Assembly: GCA_023431185.1 (NCBI GenBank) | Contig: JAEYXS010000110.1 | Coordinates: 25,595-89,594, forward strand | Length of the DNA stretch: 64,000 nucleotides | Direction: 5' to 3' | Origin: Verrucomicrobiota bacterium | Lineage (GTDB): Bacteria; Verrucomicrobiota; Verrucomicrobiia; Limisphaerales; JAEYXS01 | Part shown: positions 19,405 to 28,322 of the stretch, in pieces | Position numbering within the stretch: position 1 is the stretch's first letter | Layout of the letters: each line of letters starts with the position of its first letter | Notes under the pieces: model-generated | Database searches by the model: none | Told to the model about the DNA's origin: nothing | What the model saw: the letters and a program-made list of their open reading frames with translations, nothing else | Program-made: the position numbers and the translations under genes

Positions 19405-20586
19405 ATGTCGCAACCCCTAGACACCAAGCAGTTCATCGCGAAGCATGTCGGCGCGATCCCGCGCTCCGGCATCCGCGAGTTTTTTGATATCGTCCAGAAC
19501 ACGAAAGGCGTGATTTCCCTCGGCGTCGGTGAACCCGACTTCGTGACGCCGTGGCACATCCGCGAAGCCGCCATCTACGCACTGGAACGGGGTCGCACGA
19601 CGTACACGTCGAACTTGGGGCTGCTCAAGCTGCGTGAGGCCATTGCCAACACGGTGGAGAAGCAATTCAAGGTCTCTTACGACCCGAAGACGCAGATCCT
19701 CATCACGGTGGGTGTGAGCGAGGCCCTCGACATCGCCCTGCGCGCGCTGCTGAATCCGGGCGACGAGGTGATCTATCACGAGCCGTGCTACGTGAGCTAT
19801 TCACCGAGTGTGGCGCTGACGCATGCTGTGCCTGTGGCCGTGAACTGCCGCGCCGAAGATGGTTTCGCGCTGACGGCGGAGGCCATCCAGAAAGCCATCA
19901 CACCAAAATCCAAGGTGTTGATGCTGAATTTCCCGACGAATCCGACGGGCGGTACGATGACGCGCACGGAGTTGCTGAAGATCGCGGAACTGGCGCACAA
20001 GCACAACTTGGTGGTCATCACGGATGAGATCTATTCCGAGCTCACGTTTGAGGGCGAACACGTCAGCATCGCGTCGCTGCCCGGCATGCGCGAGCGGACG
20101 ATCTTCCTGCATGGTTTTTCGAAGGCGTATGCGATGACGGGCTTCCGCATCGGCTATGCTTGCGGGCCGACTGATCTCATCGAGGCGATGATGAAGATCC
20201 ATCAGTATTCCATGCTCTGCGCGAGCATCATCAGCCAGGAGGCGGCGCTGGAGGCGTTGCTGCACGGTGAGCCGGATACGATCGAGATGCGTGAGCACTA
20301 TCGGCTCCGCCGCAATTACATCGTGAACGCGCTGAACAACATGGGCTTGAAGTGCCATCTGCCACGTGGCTCATTTTATGCGTTCCCGTGCATCCAATCG
20401 ACGGGCATGGGATCGAAAGAATTTGCCGTGAAGTTGCTGGAGCAGGAGAAGGTGGCGTGCGTGCCCGGTGGCGCCTTCGGTGCGAGCGGTGAAGGTTTCT
20501 TGCGCTGCTGCTTCGCGACGGCGTTCGACCAGATCGAGATCGCGGCGGAACGAATGGCGCGGTTTGTGAAGAAGAACTCGCGGTAG
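19405..20586 (+). CDS. PLP-dependent aminotransferase, class I/II
   Basis: Fold-type I aminotransferase of 393 residues. The PLP lysine is K240 in HGFSKAYAMTGFRIGY. Other family residues are the N-P pair in NFPTNPTGGT (N179), the D-x-x-Y of ITDEIYSELTF (D207, Y210), and a late arginine in FLRCCFATAF for the substrate carboxylate. It most resembles the aspartate/aromatic or alanine-type subgroup; exact amino acid specificity cannot be read from sequence. It is the third gene after clpP-clpX and is followed by a strong terminator. Confidence 0.93.
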   Translation: MSQPLDTKQFIAKHVGAIPRSGIREFFDIVQNTKGVISLGVGEPDFVTPWHIREAAIYALERGRTTYTSNLGLLKLREAIANTVEKQFKVSYDPKTQILITVGVSEALDIALRALLNPGDEVIYHEPCYVSYSPSVALTHAVPVAVNCRAEDGFALTAEAIQKAITPKSKVLMLNFPTNPTGGTMTRTELLKIAELAHKHNLVVITDEIYSELTFEGEHVSIASLPGMRERTIFLHGFSKAYAMTGFRIGYACGPTDLIEAMMKIHQYSMLCASIISQEAALEALLHGEPDTIEMREHYRLRRNYIVNALNNMGLKCHLPRGSFYAFPCIQSTGMGSKEFAVKLLEQEKVACVPGGAFGASGEGFLRCCFATAFDQIEIAAERMARFVKKNSR

Positions 20587-20605
20587 GCGAACGAATTACA
20601 AATTG

Positions 20606-20635
20606 AGCGCCAGCGCAAAACGCTGGCGCTTTTTT
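20606..20635 (+). terminator. Intrinsic terminator of the clpP-clpX-aminotransferase unit
   Basis: A perfect 10-bp stem (AGCGCCAGCG at 20606-20615 and CGCTGGCGCT at 20621-20630) with loop CAAAA is followed by a run of six T at 20630-20635. It starts 20 bp after the aminotransferase stop and directly abuts the left REP element. Confidence 0.92.
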
Positions 20636-20680
20636 GTAGCGCAGACCGGTGGTCTGCTGTGTCGCCGACTGGTAGTCGGC
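20636..20680 (+). repeat. REP-like double hairpin, left of the RAYT gene
   Basis: The element begins with a GTAGC foot, then GCAGACC-GGT-GGTCTGC (20641-20657), a TGTGTC spacer, then GCCGACT-GGT-AGTCGGC (20664-20680). Both hairpins have 7-bp perfect stems and the same GGT loop. The first 30 bases (20636-20665) are a perfect inverted copy of 21478-21507 on the far side of the transposase gene. A GTAG-type foot before the hairpin is known for REP sequences mobilised by RAYT enzymes. Confidence 0.88.
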
Positions 20681-20686
20681 AGGGTG

Positions 20687-21388
20687 TCACTCTTGTCGAT
20701 GCGCCGAGGCACTGCTCCAATGCCAATCCTCTGGATTTGCGCACAGCCCCGCTTTTACGGGGTTCATGTGGATATATCTGCGTATCCTCGCCTTTTCTTC
20801 ATCCGAACGAATCCAGTGATCATAGGATTCACGCTGCCAGAATGTTTCACCGGTGCGCTCAAGTAGCAGATTGGCCTGTCGCGCAGTCTTGCCCTTACGG
20901 CTTTTCAAAATGTCACTCAGCGTATGATTGGGTAATGGCCAAAGAATCAAATGCACATGGTTGGGCATGACGACCCAAGCATCCAACCGGTAGTGCACTT
21001 CATTGAAATGTAGCAGCGCTTCGACCATGAGATCGGCGATCGCTTGGTTGCGTAACCAGCATTCGCCTTTGCCGAGATCGAGGTAGCGCTCGATTTTGCG
21101 ACGCAGATCGCGATTGATTTCTTCCTCCTCAGTTCGGCCTCCACCAGGCTTTAAGTGTTTGAGTGCAACTGCATGCTCTTGTTCAAATCGTAATAGCACT
21201 TCCTTGGGCAATGAATCTGCGAGTCGGAAGGTGACAAAGTATGAGGCATTCTCGACTTTGACATGCGGGAGGTAGCCGCGGCTGTGAATACCTGTGCGTA
21301 ATTTATTCTGAGTTTCCTTCGGGACACCGACGGCGCGTAATTGATACGCGGTCCTTTTCAGTCCTTTGTTTTCTTCTCCCTGTGTCAT
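20687..21388 (-). CDS. REP-associated tyrosine transposase (RAYT, Y1/HUH family)
   Basis: A single-stranded-DNA transposase of the IS200/TnpA_REP superfamily, 233 residues from the ATG at 21388. The HUH motif is HVHLIL in VVMPNHVHLILWPL. The catalytic tyrosine is probably the one in ESYDHWIRSDEE, and RYIHMNPVKAGL and DWHWSSA are classic RAYT C-terminal features. The frame is intact. A longer reading to 21484 would run into the right REP element and is rejected. The stop codon lies 6 bp from the left REP element. Known relatives bind and cut REP hairpins; this one sits between two of them in inverted orientation. Confidence 0.92.
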   Translation of the reverse strand: MTQGEENKGLKRTAYQLRAVGVPKETQNKLRTGIHSRGYLPHVKVENASYFVTFRLADSLPKEVLLRFEQEHAVALKHLKPGGGRTEEEEINRDLRRKIERYLDLGKGECWLRNQAIADLMVEALLHFNEVHYRLDAWVVMPNHVHLILWPLPNHTLSDILKSRKGKTARQANLLLERTGETFWQRESYDHWIRSDEEKARIRRYIHMNPVKAGLCANPEDWHWSSASAHRQE

Positions 21389-21461
21389 GAACACACAGAT
21401 AGTTAAGTAGTCTTCGGGTGGCAACCTTTGAAATCGCGAACTGCAACGCGATCCAACGCTT

Positions 21462-21507
21462 CGCAGGTTACCAACCTGCGACACAGCAGACCACCGGTCT
21501 GCGCTAC
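21462..21507 (-). repeat. REP-like double hairpin, right of the RAYT gene
   Basis: Read on the minus strand this has the same plan as the left element: GTAGC foot, GCAGACC-GGT-GGTCTGC, TGTGTC, then CGCAGGTT-GGT-AACCTGCG. The first hairpin is identical to the left copy. The second hairpin differs in stem sequence but keeps full pairing (8 bp) and the GGT loop, which is compensatory change. A further small inverted repeat GCGCTAC-a-GTAGCGC follows at 21501-21515. Confidence 0.88.
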
Positions 21508-21578
21508 AGTAGCGCGGTGAAGCTGCGCTAAATTTTCAGGGTTTTCAAATCGGGATGTTCCGCTAGTATCGGCGGGAC

Positions 21579-22253
21579 ATGCGCCGCTTAGACGATCTCT
21601 TGGCCAACAACCGGAACTGGGCAGACGGAGTGCGGGATAAGGACCCGGATTTCTTTACCCGTCTGGCCGCCCAACAAACACCGCAATATCTCTGGATCGG
21701 GTGTTCGGACAGCCGGGTGCCGGCGAACCAGATCGTCGGCCTGTTGCCGGGTGAGGTTTTCGTCCATCGTAATGTTGCCAACCTGGTCATCACCACCGAT
21801 CTGAACTGCGTTTCCGTGATGCAGTACGCCATCGACGTGTTGAAGGTGAAGCACATCATCGTGTGTGGTCATCACGGGTGCGGCGGCGTGTGGGCGGCGA
21901 TGACCAATATGCGTTTCGGCCTCATCGACAACTGGCTGCGTCACCTGCAAGACGTGCGGGACCGGCATCAAGCTTTGCTTGATACGGTGGAAGACCCGAA
22001 GGCGCGGGCGGAGCGTTTGTGCGAGTTGAACGCCATCGAGCAAGCCTGCCATGTCTGCCGGACGACCATCGTGCAAGACGCGTGGTCACGCGGTCAAGAC
22101 CTGACGGTGCACGCCTGGATCTACAGCCTGAAAGACGGACTGTTACGAGATCTGGAGATGGCCGTGGGCGGACTGGAGGAGCTGGAGCCGGCCTACAAGG
22201 CGGCCTTGGCCCATGTGCGGACGGTGGCGGACAAGGGCGAGCTGGGGTATTGA
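21579..22253 (+). CDS. can: Beta-carbonic anhydrase (Can type)
   Basis: Zinc enzyme that interconverts CO2 and bicarbonate, supplying bicarbonate to carboxylases. Zinc ligands and catalytic dyad are all present: C42, D44 and R46 in WIGCSDSRVP, and H98 and C101 in CGHHGCGG. The overall sequence (FVHRNVANLV, LNCVSVMQYAIDVL, LCELNAIEQ, VHAWIYSLKDGLLRDL) follows the E. coli Can form closely, and the length (224) is normal. It begins about 70 bp after the right REP element, which stands in its upstream region. Confidence 0.96.
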   Translation: MRRLDDLLANNRNWADGVRDKDPDFFTRLAAQQTPQYLWIGCSDSRVPANQIVGLLPGEVFVHRNVANLVITTDLNCVSVMQYAIDVLKVKHIIVCGHHGCGGVWAAMTNMRFGLIDNWLRHLQDVRDRHQALLDTVEDPKARAERLCELNAIEQACHVCRTTIVQDAWSRGQDLTVHAWIYSLKDGLLRDLEMAVGGLEELEPAYKAALAHVRTVADKGELGY

Positions 22254-22290
22254 GCTCGCCGCGTCTTGGCTGCAAATCAATCTAGGAGGG

Positions 22291-22416
22291 CTCACCCCTC
22301 ACCCCGGCCCAGTGACTCACTCGCGCCCGCTCGTTCGGCCCGTTGGGCCTTCGCTAGCGCGAATTCCTTCCGCCGCTTCCCAAGCGGCAGAAGTCCCCGT
22401 TGAGGGGAGAGGGGGG
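22291..22416. repeat. Composite dispersed repeat in the 22254-22557 spacer
   Basis: The 304-bp spacer between the carbonic anhydrase and MarR genes has no credible ORF but holds pieces seen elsewhere in the window. CTCACCCCTCACCCCGGCCC (22291-22310) recurs at 53507-53526. The palindrome TTCGGCCCGTTGGGCC (22334-22349) recurs at 55609-55624. A GTTGAG-GGGAGAGG segment (22399-22412) resembles 53534-53547. The element looks like a short non-coding interspersed repeat, with no transposase. Confidence 0.65.
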
Positions 22417-22557
22417 AACATTTGCTGCCCTCTCAAAAGGTGGACAGCTGCCTTGGCATGGGTTTGGCAAGCAATCATCATGAAGGAAATAGATTGCCAG
22501 ACGCTTTAAAGCATGATAGTTCGCTACCGAAACAATTTCCCGTAAGACATTCAACTC

Positions 22558-23073
22558 ATGTCGCGCCTGCCACATCCGACTGCTGCCGTTACCGCTTCTG
22601 CTTTGGAGGATTTGCCGTTGTATCTGCCAAGGTTGTTCTATGCGCTTCTGGGGTTGGTGGAGCGGCGGCTGGCGAGCACGGGGCTGGACCGGCATCTGCG
22701 GCCGGGCATGGGGCATGTGCTGCTGGCGTTGTATGAGGAGGATGACTGCATCATCAAGGACATCGGGCGACGGGTGCAGATGGCGAACGGGACGCTGACG
22801 GGGCTTTTGAAGAAAATGGAGGAAGCAGGGCTGGTGCAGTGTCGGAAGTGTGCCGAGGACGGTCGGGCAGTGCGGGTGAAGCTGACGAAGCTGGGGCGCT
22901 CGCTGGAACCACAGGTACGGGAGTTTCACGCGGAGATCACGGGGACTTTGCAGGCGGGGCTAAGAGCGCGCGAAGTGGAGCAGGCGCATGATATTTTTGC
23001 CCGGCTGTTGCAGGCTATGCGGGCGGATGAGGAACGAGCGAAAGGGCGAACTAAAAGGCGGGGTAATGCGTAA
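22558..23073 (+). CDS. MarR-family transcriptional regulator
   Basis: A 171-residue winged-helix regulator. The recognition-helix region is IGRRVQMANGTLTGLLKKMEEAGLV, and the wing is CRKCAEDGRAVRVKLTKLG, both in the usual MarR order between N- and C-terminal dimerisation helices. The C-terminus is basic. The ligand and target are unknown. It lies 67 bp upstream of the double-hydrolase gene on the same strand and could regulate or be co-transcribed with it. Confidence 0.9.
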   Translation: MSRLPHPTAAVTASALEDLPLYLPRLFYALLGLVERRLASTGLDRHLRPGMGHVLLALYEEDDCIIKDIGRRVQMANGTLTGLLKKMEEAGLVQCRKCAEDGRAVRVKLTKLGRSLEPQVREFHAEITGTLQAGLRAREVEQAHDIFARLLQAMRADEERAKGRTKRRGNA

Positions 23074-23140
23074 AACGTAAAGCGTAACTGAGAACGATGA
23101 ATGACCAAACAGCAACTGCATCTTCAAACCAAAAAGATTT

Positions 23141-25123
23141 ATGAAAAATAGTTGGATGGTCCTCCTGTTGAGCTGTGCGGTGTTGGGTTTTGATGCCGGG
23201 GCACAACCAGCTCCCAAGCGAGGCAATCAAAAAGGCACACCGCCCGCACCGCGTGTGCCGGAGGGTGTGAAGGCTTACAAAGACCTGGAGTATGTGACCA
23301 ACGGACATGAGCGGCACAAACTGGATCTGTATGTGCCGGAGAAGGCGGAGGGGCCATTGCCGCTGCTCATCTGGGTGCATGGCGGCGGGTGGCAGAATGG
23401 CTCGAAAGATGGTTGCCCGCCGTTGCGCGAAGGTTACACGGCGCGCGGGTATGCGGTGGCCAGCATCAATTATCGCCTGAGCGGGCACGCGACGTTTCCG
23501 GCACAGATCGAGGATTGCAAGGCGGCCATCCGCTGGCTGCGGGCCAATGCCAAGCAATACAATCTGGACACCAAACGGTTTGGCGTGTGGGGCAGTTCCG
23601 CGGGCGGACATCTGGTGGCGTTGCTCGGCACGAGCGGGGATGTGAAGGAGTTCGACAAGGGAGCGAACCTCGATCAATCGAGCCGCGTGCAGGCGGTGTG
23701 TGATTATTATGGGCCGACGGATTTCGTCGTGTTCGTGACCACGCCGAGATATGAATCACATGCGAAGGCGGATGCACCGGAGGCGAAGCTCATCGGCGGA
23801 GCAGTGCTGGAGAACAAGGACAAAGCGGCGAAGGTGAATCCCATCACGTATGTCAGTGCGGATGATCCGCCGTTCCTCATCGTGCACGGGGACAAGGACG
23901 GCACGGTGCCGATCAACCAGAGCGAGCTGCTCTTCGCGGCGCTGAAGAAGGCGGGGCGGCAGGTGCATTTCCACACCATCCACGGTGCAGGTCATGGCGG
24001 ACCGGGTTTCAATGCGCCGGAGGTGACGACGCAGGTGCAGGAGTTCTTCGAGAAGTTCCTGAAAGGCGCAGGCAAAGACGTTACCAAGCCGCAAGCGACC
24101 ACTTCAGAGAGCACCACGACGGAGACGAAGCAAGCCCCGGCGGCTCCCGCCTCGCCCACGACGAATCCTGGTCAGCAGGGCAACCGGCCGACGTTTGAGC
24201 AAGTGCTGGCGCGGGATGATGCGAACAAGGATGGGAAGATCTCGAAGGAAGAATTTCGAGGACCACCGCCGATCTTTCCGCGGCTGGACCGGAACAGTGA
24301 TGGCTTCATCAGCAAGCCAGAATATGATGAAGCCCCTCGCCCTGGCCAGCCAAGCGCGCCGACGAAGGGCAAAGAGGCGGCGACGAGTTCCGAGAAAAAG
24401 GAGTCAGCAGCCGATGGTCCCAAGGTAAGCGGCATCAAGGATTTCAAACTGGATGGACAGCAATGGACTTGCGTGGCGGACGGACAGCCGATGCAGGGTG
24501 TTTTGGTGAAGCCGGAGGGCAAGGGGCCGTTTCCGGCGATGCTTATCAGCCATGGTTTGGGCGGGAATGCGCGGCAGTTCGCCCTGCCGAAGGCGCGTGA
24601 TTTCGCGAAGCTGGGGTTTGTGTGCATCGCCACGGATTACACGCATTCACAATCCGGTGGTGACCGGAGCACATTCGGTTCGAGCGATGAGAACGTGCGC
24701 CGCGCCAAGGCCTGCCTGGCCATCCTCAAGACATTGCCGGAAGTAGATGCACAACGCATCGTCGCATACGGAAACAGCATGGGCGCGTTCCTCACCATCC
24801 GGCTCGGGGCGGACGCGGCGGATTCATTGAAGGCGTGCGCGATCACGGCGGGCGGACTGGCCTTGGCGACGGGGTATCCCGCGCCGTCCGAAGAAGTGGC
24901 GGCCAGGGTGAAGGTGCCGATGCTCATTTTACACGGCAGCACGGATACAACGGTGCGACCGGAGCAATCCGAGGCACTCAAGAAAGCATTGGATGCGGCC
25001 AAGGTGCCGAACGAGCGGAAGGTGTTCGAGGGCGTGGCGCACAACCTGCACCAGGCGAAGGCGGAGGAAGTGAATGGCTTGATGAAGGGATGGTTCGAGA
25101 AGCATGGGGTGTTGGGGAAGTGA
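23141..25123 (+). CDS. Secreted double alpha/beta-hydrolase with EF-hand linker
   Basis: A 660-residue exported protein with three parts. After a signal peptide (cleavage near GAQ, residue 22), residues ~45-310 form a BD-FAE/acetyl-esterase-like hydrolase with oxyanion WVHGGGW, nucleophile S153 in GSSAGG, acid in HGDKDGTVP and His in GAGHGG. A Thr/Pro-rich linker follows. Two EF-hand loops come next: D360-E371 (DANKDGKISKEE) and D383-E394 (DRNSDGFISKPE). Residues ~430-660 form a second, dienelactone-hydrolase-like domain with S546 in GNSMGA, acid in HGSTDTTV and His in GVAHNLH. The role is likely extracytoplasmic ester hydrolysis of polysaccharide substituents, inferred from family. Confidence 0.9.
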   Translation: MKNSWMVLLLSCAVLGFDAGAQPAPKRGNQKGTPPAPRVPEGVKAYKDLEYVTNGHERHKLDLYVPEKAEGPLPLLIWVHGGGWQNGSKDGCPPLREGYTARGYAVASINYRLSGHATFPAQIEDCKAAIRWLRANAKQYNLDTKRFGVWGSSAGGHLVALLGTSGDVKEFDKGANLDQSSRVQAVCDYYGPTDFVVFVTTPRYESHAKADAPEAKLIGGAVLENKDKAAKVNPITYVSADDPPFLIVHGDKDGTVPINQSELLFAALKKAGRQVHFHTIHGAGHGGPGFNAPEVTTQVQEFFEKFLKGAGKDVTKPQATTSESTTTETKQAPAAPASPTTNPGQQGNRPTFEQVLARDDANKDGKISKEEFRGPPPIFPRLDRNSDGFISKPEYDEAPRPGQPSAPTKGKEAATSSEKKESAADGPKVSGIKDFKLDGQQWTCVADGQPMQGVLVKPEGKGPFPAMLISHGLGGNARQFALPKARDFAKLGFVCIATDYTHSQSGGDRSTFGSSDENVRRAKACLAILKTLPEVDAQRIVAYGNSMGAFLTIRLGADAADSLKACAITAGGLALATGYPAPSEEVAARVKVPMLILHGSTDTTVRPEQSEALKKALDAAKVPNERKVFEGVAHNLHQAKAEEVNGLMKGWFEKHGVLGK

Positions 25124-25142
25124 TTTTCAGGAAATTTTGTGT

Positions 25143-25169
25143 GGATGTAGTGGGATGTAGTGAGATGCA
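25143..25169. repeat. Decamer direct repeat
   Basis: GGATGTAGTG occurs twice in direct succession (25143-25152, 25153-25162), followed by a partial third copy. It lies in the spacer between the double hydrolase and the first sulfatase. No other feature is evident in 25124-25325. Confidence 0.5.
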
Positions 25170-25325
25170 ATCCTAACATCTCCTCCGAAATGCCGTCATG
25201 CTGGCGCCATGATGAAGTCAGAAAACAGACGGAAAGGAGGTAGCACAGGCGGGAAAGTTTGTGTCGAACTGGCGCGCGGGGCGTGTTACTTTTCGCGGCT
25301 GAAGCCCGTCCCTATCCCTAGCCTA

Positions 25326-26828
25326 ATGAATATGAAGCGTGTGATTTTATTGCTCCTAATCGCCGGTCTTGGGCTGGGCGCTGGATTGCGTGCGGAGGCG
25401 CGGGAAGCAAAGCAGCCGAACATCCTGTTCATCCTGACGGACGATCAAGGGTGGCCATCGCTGAGTTGTTACGGGAGCCGGGCGGTGCCGACGCCGAACC
25501 TGGACAAGCTGGCGGCGGAGGGCATCCGGTTCACGGACGCGTATGTGATGCCGCAGTGCACGCCGACGCGAGCCGCCTTGCTCACGGGCCAGCACACGGC
25601 GCGGAACGGGATGTGGCATGTGATCCCGTGGTATGGCACGCCATGGGCACCAGTGAAGGAGCCCGCGTACGTGGAGCAGTTGTCACGCACGACGTTCCTG
25701 CTGCCCAAGGCGTTGAAGGCGGCGGGTTACGCGACGGGCCAGATCGGGAAGTGGCATCTGAACACGAATGAGGACGGAAACTACGCGGCCCTAAAGCCGG
25801 AAGCGGCGGCGCATTTTGGCTTCGACTGGGTGGCGCTGGCGCCGGTGGCGAATGCGAACAATAAAGGGGACAAGGAGGTGGACCGTTACACGGCGGATGC
25901 GCTGGGATTCATCCGGGAACACAAAGAGCAACCGTGGTTCCTTTATCTGGCGCATCATACCTTGCATCACAACTTGAGCGCGCCGGAAGAGCTGGTGCAG
26001 AAGCACTTGGCCCGTGGTGCGCCGGAAAAGGGGAACTTTAACGCGCTGTATCTGGCGTGCATCGAACATCTGGATAATTCCATCGGCAAGCTGATGGCGG
26101 GGCTGGAGGAGCTGGGGCAGAAGGAGAATACCATCGTGGTTTTCCTGAGTGACAATGGGGGCATCGACTGGTCTTACAACGTGCGGCCAGTGACGCAAGG
26201 CGATGGACGGGTCACGAAGCTGGAAGCGGACCGGTGGGAGTTCGATAATGCGCCACTGCGGGCGGGCAAGGGTTCGGCTTATGAGGGGGGCATCCGTGTG
26301 CCGTGTCTCGTGCGCTGGCCGAAGGGCATCAAGGGTAACCGGGTGGAGAACACGCCGGTGCATGTGACGGACTGGCTGCCGACACTGTGTGCGTTGGCGG
26401 GTGCGAAAGTCCCGGCCGAGCACAAGGTGGACGGGGCGGACCTGAGCCCGCTCTTGCGCGGGCAAAAGCTCAAACCGCGTCCGCTGTATTGGTATATGCC
26501 GCTGTATGACCTGCGCTGGGGCGGTACTCCGTGCGTGGTGGTGCGGGAGGGAGATTTCAAGCTGATCGAATTCTTTGGCGACCTGGTGGACCCGCAGGGG
26601 CGATATGTGCCGGGCCATCGCTTGCAACTCTTCAACTTACGGGAAGATATCGGCGAGACCCGGAATCTTTCGCTGGCCATGCCTGAGAGAGCGAAGGCGA
26701 TGCAGGAGAAGCTGCATGCGTGGATGAAATCAATACCGGCGGAGATACCGGGCCCGAATGAACATCATGATCCGGGCAAGCCGTTGAAAGAAACGCGGGA
26801 GAAGCCCGATTTTGTGAAGACGCGGTGA
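25326..26828 (+). CDS. Type I sulfatase (formylglycine-dependent), arylsulfatase-A-like
   Basis: Exported sulfate-ester hydrolase of about 500 residues. The signature CTPTRAALLTG carries the C-x-P-x-R core whose Cys (C78 from this start) must be converted to formylglycine. N-terminal metal ligands are in NILFILTDDQGWP and the later ligands in VVFLSDNGGID. Start choice: an upstream ATG at 25209 adds 39 residues without homology, while the ATG at 25326 opens directly into a signal peptide (MNMKRVILLLLIAGLGLGAG). First gene of a sulfatase cluster; the next gene begins 20 bp after its stop. Substrate unknown, probably a sulfated glycan. Confidence 0.93.
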   Translation: MNMKRVILLLLIAGLGLGAGLRAEAREAKQPNILFILTDDQGWPSLSCYGSRAVPTPNLDKLAAEGIRFTDAYVMPQCTPTRAALLTGQHTARNGMWHVIPWYGTPWAPVKEPAYVEQLSRTTFLLPKALKAAGYATGQIGKWHLNTNEDGNYAALKPEAAAHFGFDWVALAPVANANNKGDKEVDRYTADALGFIREHKEQPWFLYLAHHTLHHNLSAPEELVQKHLARGAPEKGNFNALYLACIEHLDNSIGKLMAGLEELGQKENTIVVFLSDNGGIDWSYNVRPVTQGDGRVTKLEADRWEFDNAPLRAGKGSAYEGGIRVPCLVRWPKGIKGNRVENTPVHVTDWLPTLCALAGAKVPAEHKVDGADLSPLLRGQKLKPRPLYWYMPLYDLRWGGTPCVVVREGDFKLIEFFGDLVDPQGRYVPGHRLQLFNLREDIGETRNLSLAMPERAKAMQEKLHAWMKSIPAEIPGPNEHHDPGKPLKETREKPDFVKTR

Positions 26829-26848
26829 GATAACAAATTTTGAACCAC

Positions 26849-28276
26849 ATGAAACGCATACTGACATTGCTGTTGTTAAGCTTGGGGCTGGCGCAGATGA
26901 ACTTCGCCACGGCTGCCGAGGCGAAGAAGCCGAACATCCTGTGGCTCATCGGTGAGGATTTCAGTCCGCACTTGGGTTGTTACGGGACGAAAGAGGTCTT
27001 CACGCCGAACCTCGACAAGCTGGCGAAGGAAGGGATGCGGTTCACGAAGGCGTTCACCACGGCACCGGTGTGCTCGGCGAGCCGGTCGGGCTTTATCACG
27101 GGGATGTATCAGACGACGATCGGAGCGCATAATCACCGCTCGCATCGGGATGATGGTTATATGCTGCCGGACGGTGTGAAGGTGATCACGGACTGGATGC
27201 GCGGGGGCGGCTACTTCACGGCGAACATCCGGGAGCTGCCGAACGAACTGGGCTTCAAGGGAACGGGGAAGACGGATTGGAATTTCACGTACACGGGCAA
27301 ACCGTTTGATTCCGCGAACTGGAGCGATCTGAAGGCGAAGCAGCCGTTCTATGCGCAGATCAATTTCTCGGAGACGCATCGCGTGGGTGGCGCGAAGGGG
27401 CCGGGACCGTGGAATTCGCCGAAGCACGCGGACCCGGCGAAGGTGGAGCTGCCGCCGATCTATCCCGATGTGCCGAAGCTGCGGGAGGATTGGGCGGGCT
27501 ATCTGGATGCGGCCACGGCGCTGGATGTGAAGATCGGCAAGATCCTGGCACAACTGGAGAAGGACGGGCTGGCGGACAATACGATGGTGGTCTTCATGGG
27601 CGACCACGGGCAGGCGCATCTGCGCGGGAAACAATTCTGCTATGACGACGGCTTGCGCATCCCGCTGATCATCCGGTGGCCGAAGGGATTGGCGGCGCCG
27701 AAGAATTATCAGGCGGGCAAGGTGTCGGACCAGATCGTGACGGCGATCGATCTCACGGCGACGAGCCTGTCGCTCGCAGGCATCGCGAAACCGGCGAGGA
27801 TGCAGGGACAAGTTTTCCTGGGGGACAAATCCGAACCGGCGCGCGAGTATTCCTTCGGCGCGCGGGATCGCTGCGATGAGACGACGTTCCGCTTCCGCAC
27901 AGTGCGGGATGCGCGCTATCGCTACATCAGGAACTTCATGCCGGAACGGCCGTTCTTCCAGCAGAACGATTACAAGGAGCGGCAGTATCCGGCATGGAAC
28001 CTCATCCAAGAAATGGGCAAGGAGGGCAAACTGACGGAGTGGCAGAAGAATTTCTACCTGGCCCCAACGATGCCGGCGGAGGAACTGTACGACATGGAGA
28101 CAGACCCGTGGTCGATGAACAATCTGGTGACCTCCACGAAGCCGGAGCATCAGGCGGTGTTGAAGCGATTGCAGGGTGTCCTGAATCAATGGATCACGGA
28201 AAGCGACGATCAGGGGCGTTTCCCGGAACCGCCGGAGGTGGCGCGGGCAGAGGGGAAGACGAAGGCGAAGAAGTGA
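26849..28276 (+). CDS. Type I sulfatase, CSASR variant
   Basis: Exported sulfatase of 475 residues. Metal-binding N-terminus NILWLIGEDFSPHLGCYG, modification motif VCSASRSGFITGMY, and the second Asp/His cluster in VVFMGDHGQAHLRGK are all present. The modification motif has alanine in place of the usual proline (C-S-A-S-R), a substitution seen in a recognisable subset of sulfatases. A TTG at 26840 gives three extra residues; the ATG at 26849 leads straight into the signal peptide. The C-terminal tail is lysine-rich. Confidence 0.92.
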   Translation: MKRILTLLLLSLGLAQMNFATAAEAKKPNILWLIGEDFSPHLGCYGTKEVFTPNLDKLAKEGMRFTKAFTTAPVCSASRSGFITGMYQTTIGAHNHRSHRDDGYMLPDGVKVITDWMRGGGYFTANIRELPNELGFKGTGKTDWNFTYTGKPFDSANWSDLKAKQPFYAQINFSETHRVGGAKGPGPWNSPKHADPAKVELPPIYPDVPKLREDWAGYLDAATALDVKIGKILAQLEKDGLADNTMVVFMGDHGQAHLRGKQFCYDDGLRIPLIIRWPKGLAAPKNYQAGKVSDQIVTAIDLTATSLSLAGIAKPARMQGQVFLGDKSEPAREYSFGARDRCDETTFRFRTVRDARYRYIRNFMPERPFFQQNDYKERQYPAWNLIQEMGKEGKLTEWQKNFYLAPTMPAEELYDMETDPWSMNNLVTSTKPEHQAVLKRLQGVLNQWITESDDQGRFPEPPEVARAEGKTKAKK

Positions 28277-28294
28277 GGGATGGGGAAACCAAGA

Positions 28295-28322
28295 AATTAT
28301 GAGGTATGAATTATGAAGTATG
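28295..28322. repeat. Heptanucleotide tandem repeat spanning a start codon
   Basis: Four successive 7-mers AATTATG, AGGTATG, AATTATG and AAGTATG cover the last bases of the spacer and the start codon of the DUF1080 gene (ATG at 28313). Sixteen bases (28303-28318) recur identically at 55853-55868. Confidence 0.75.
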
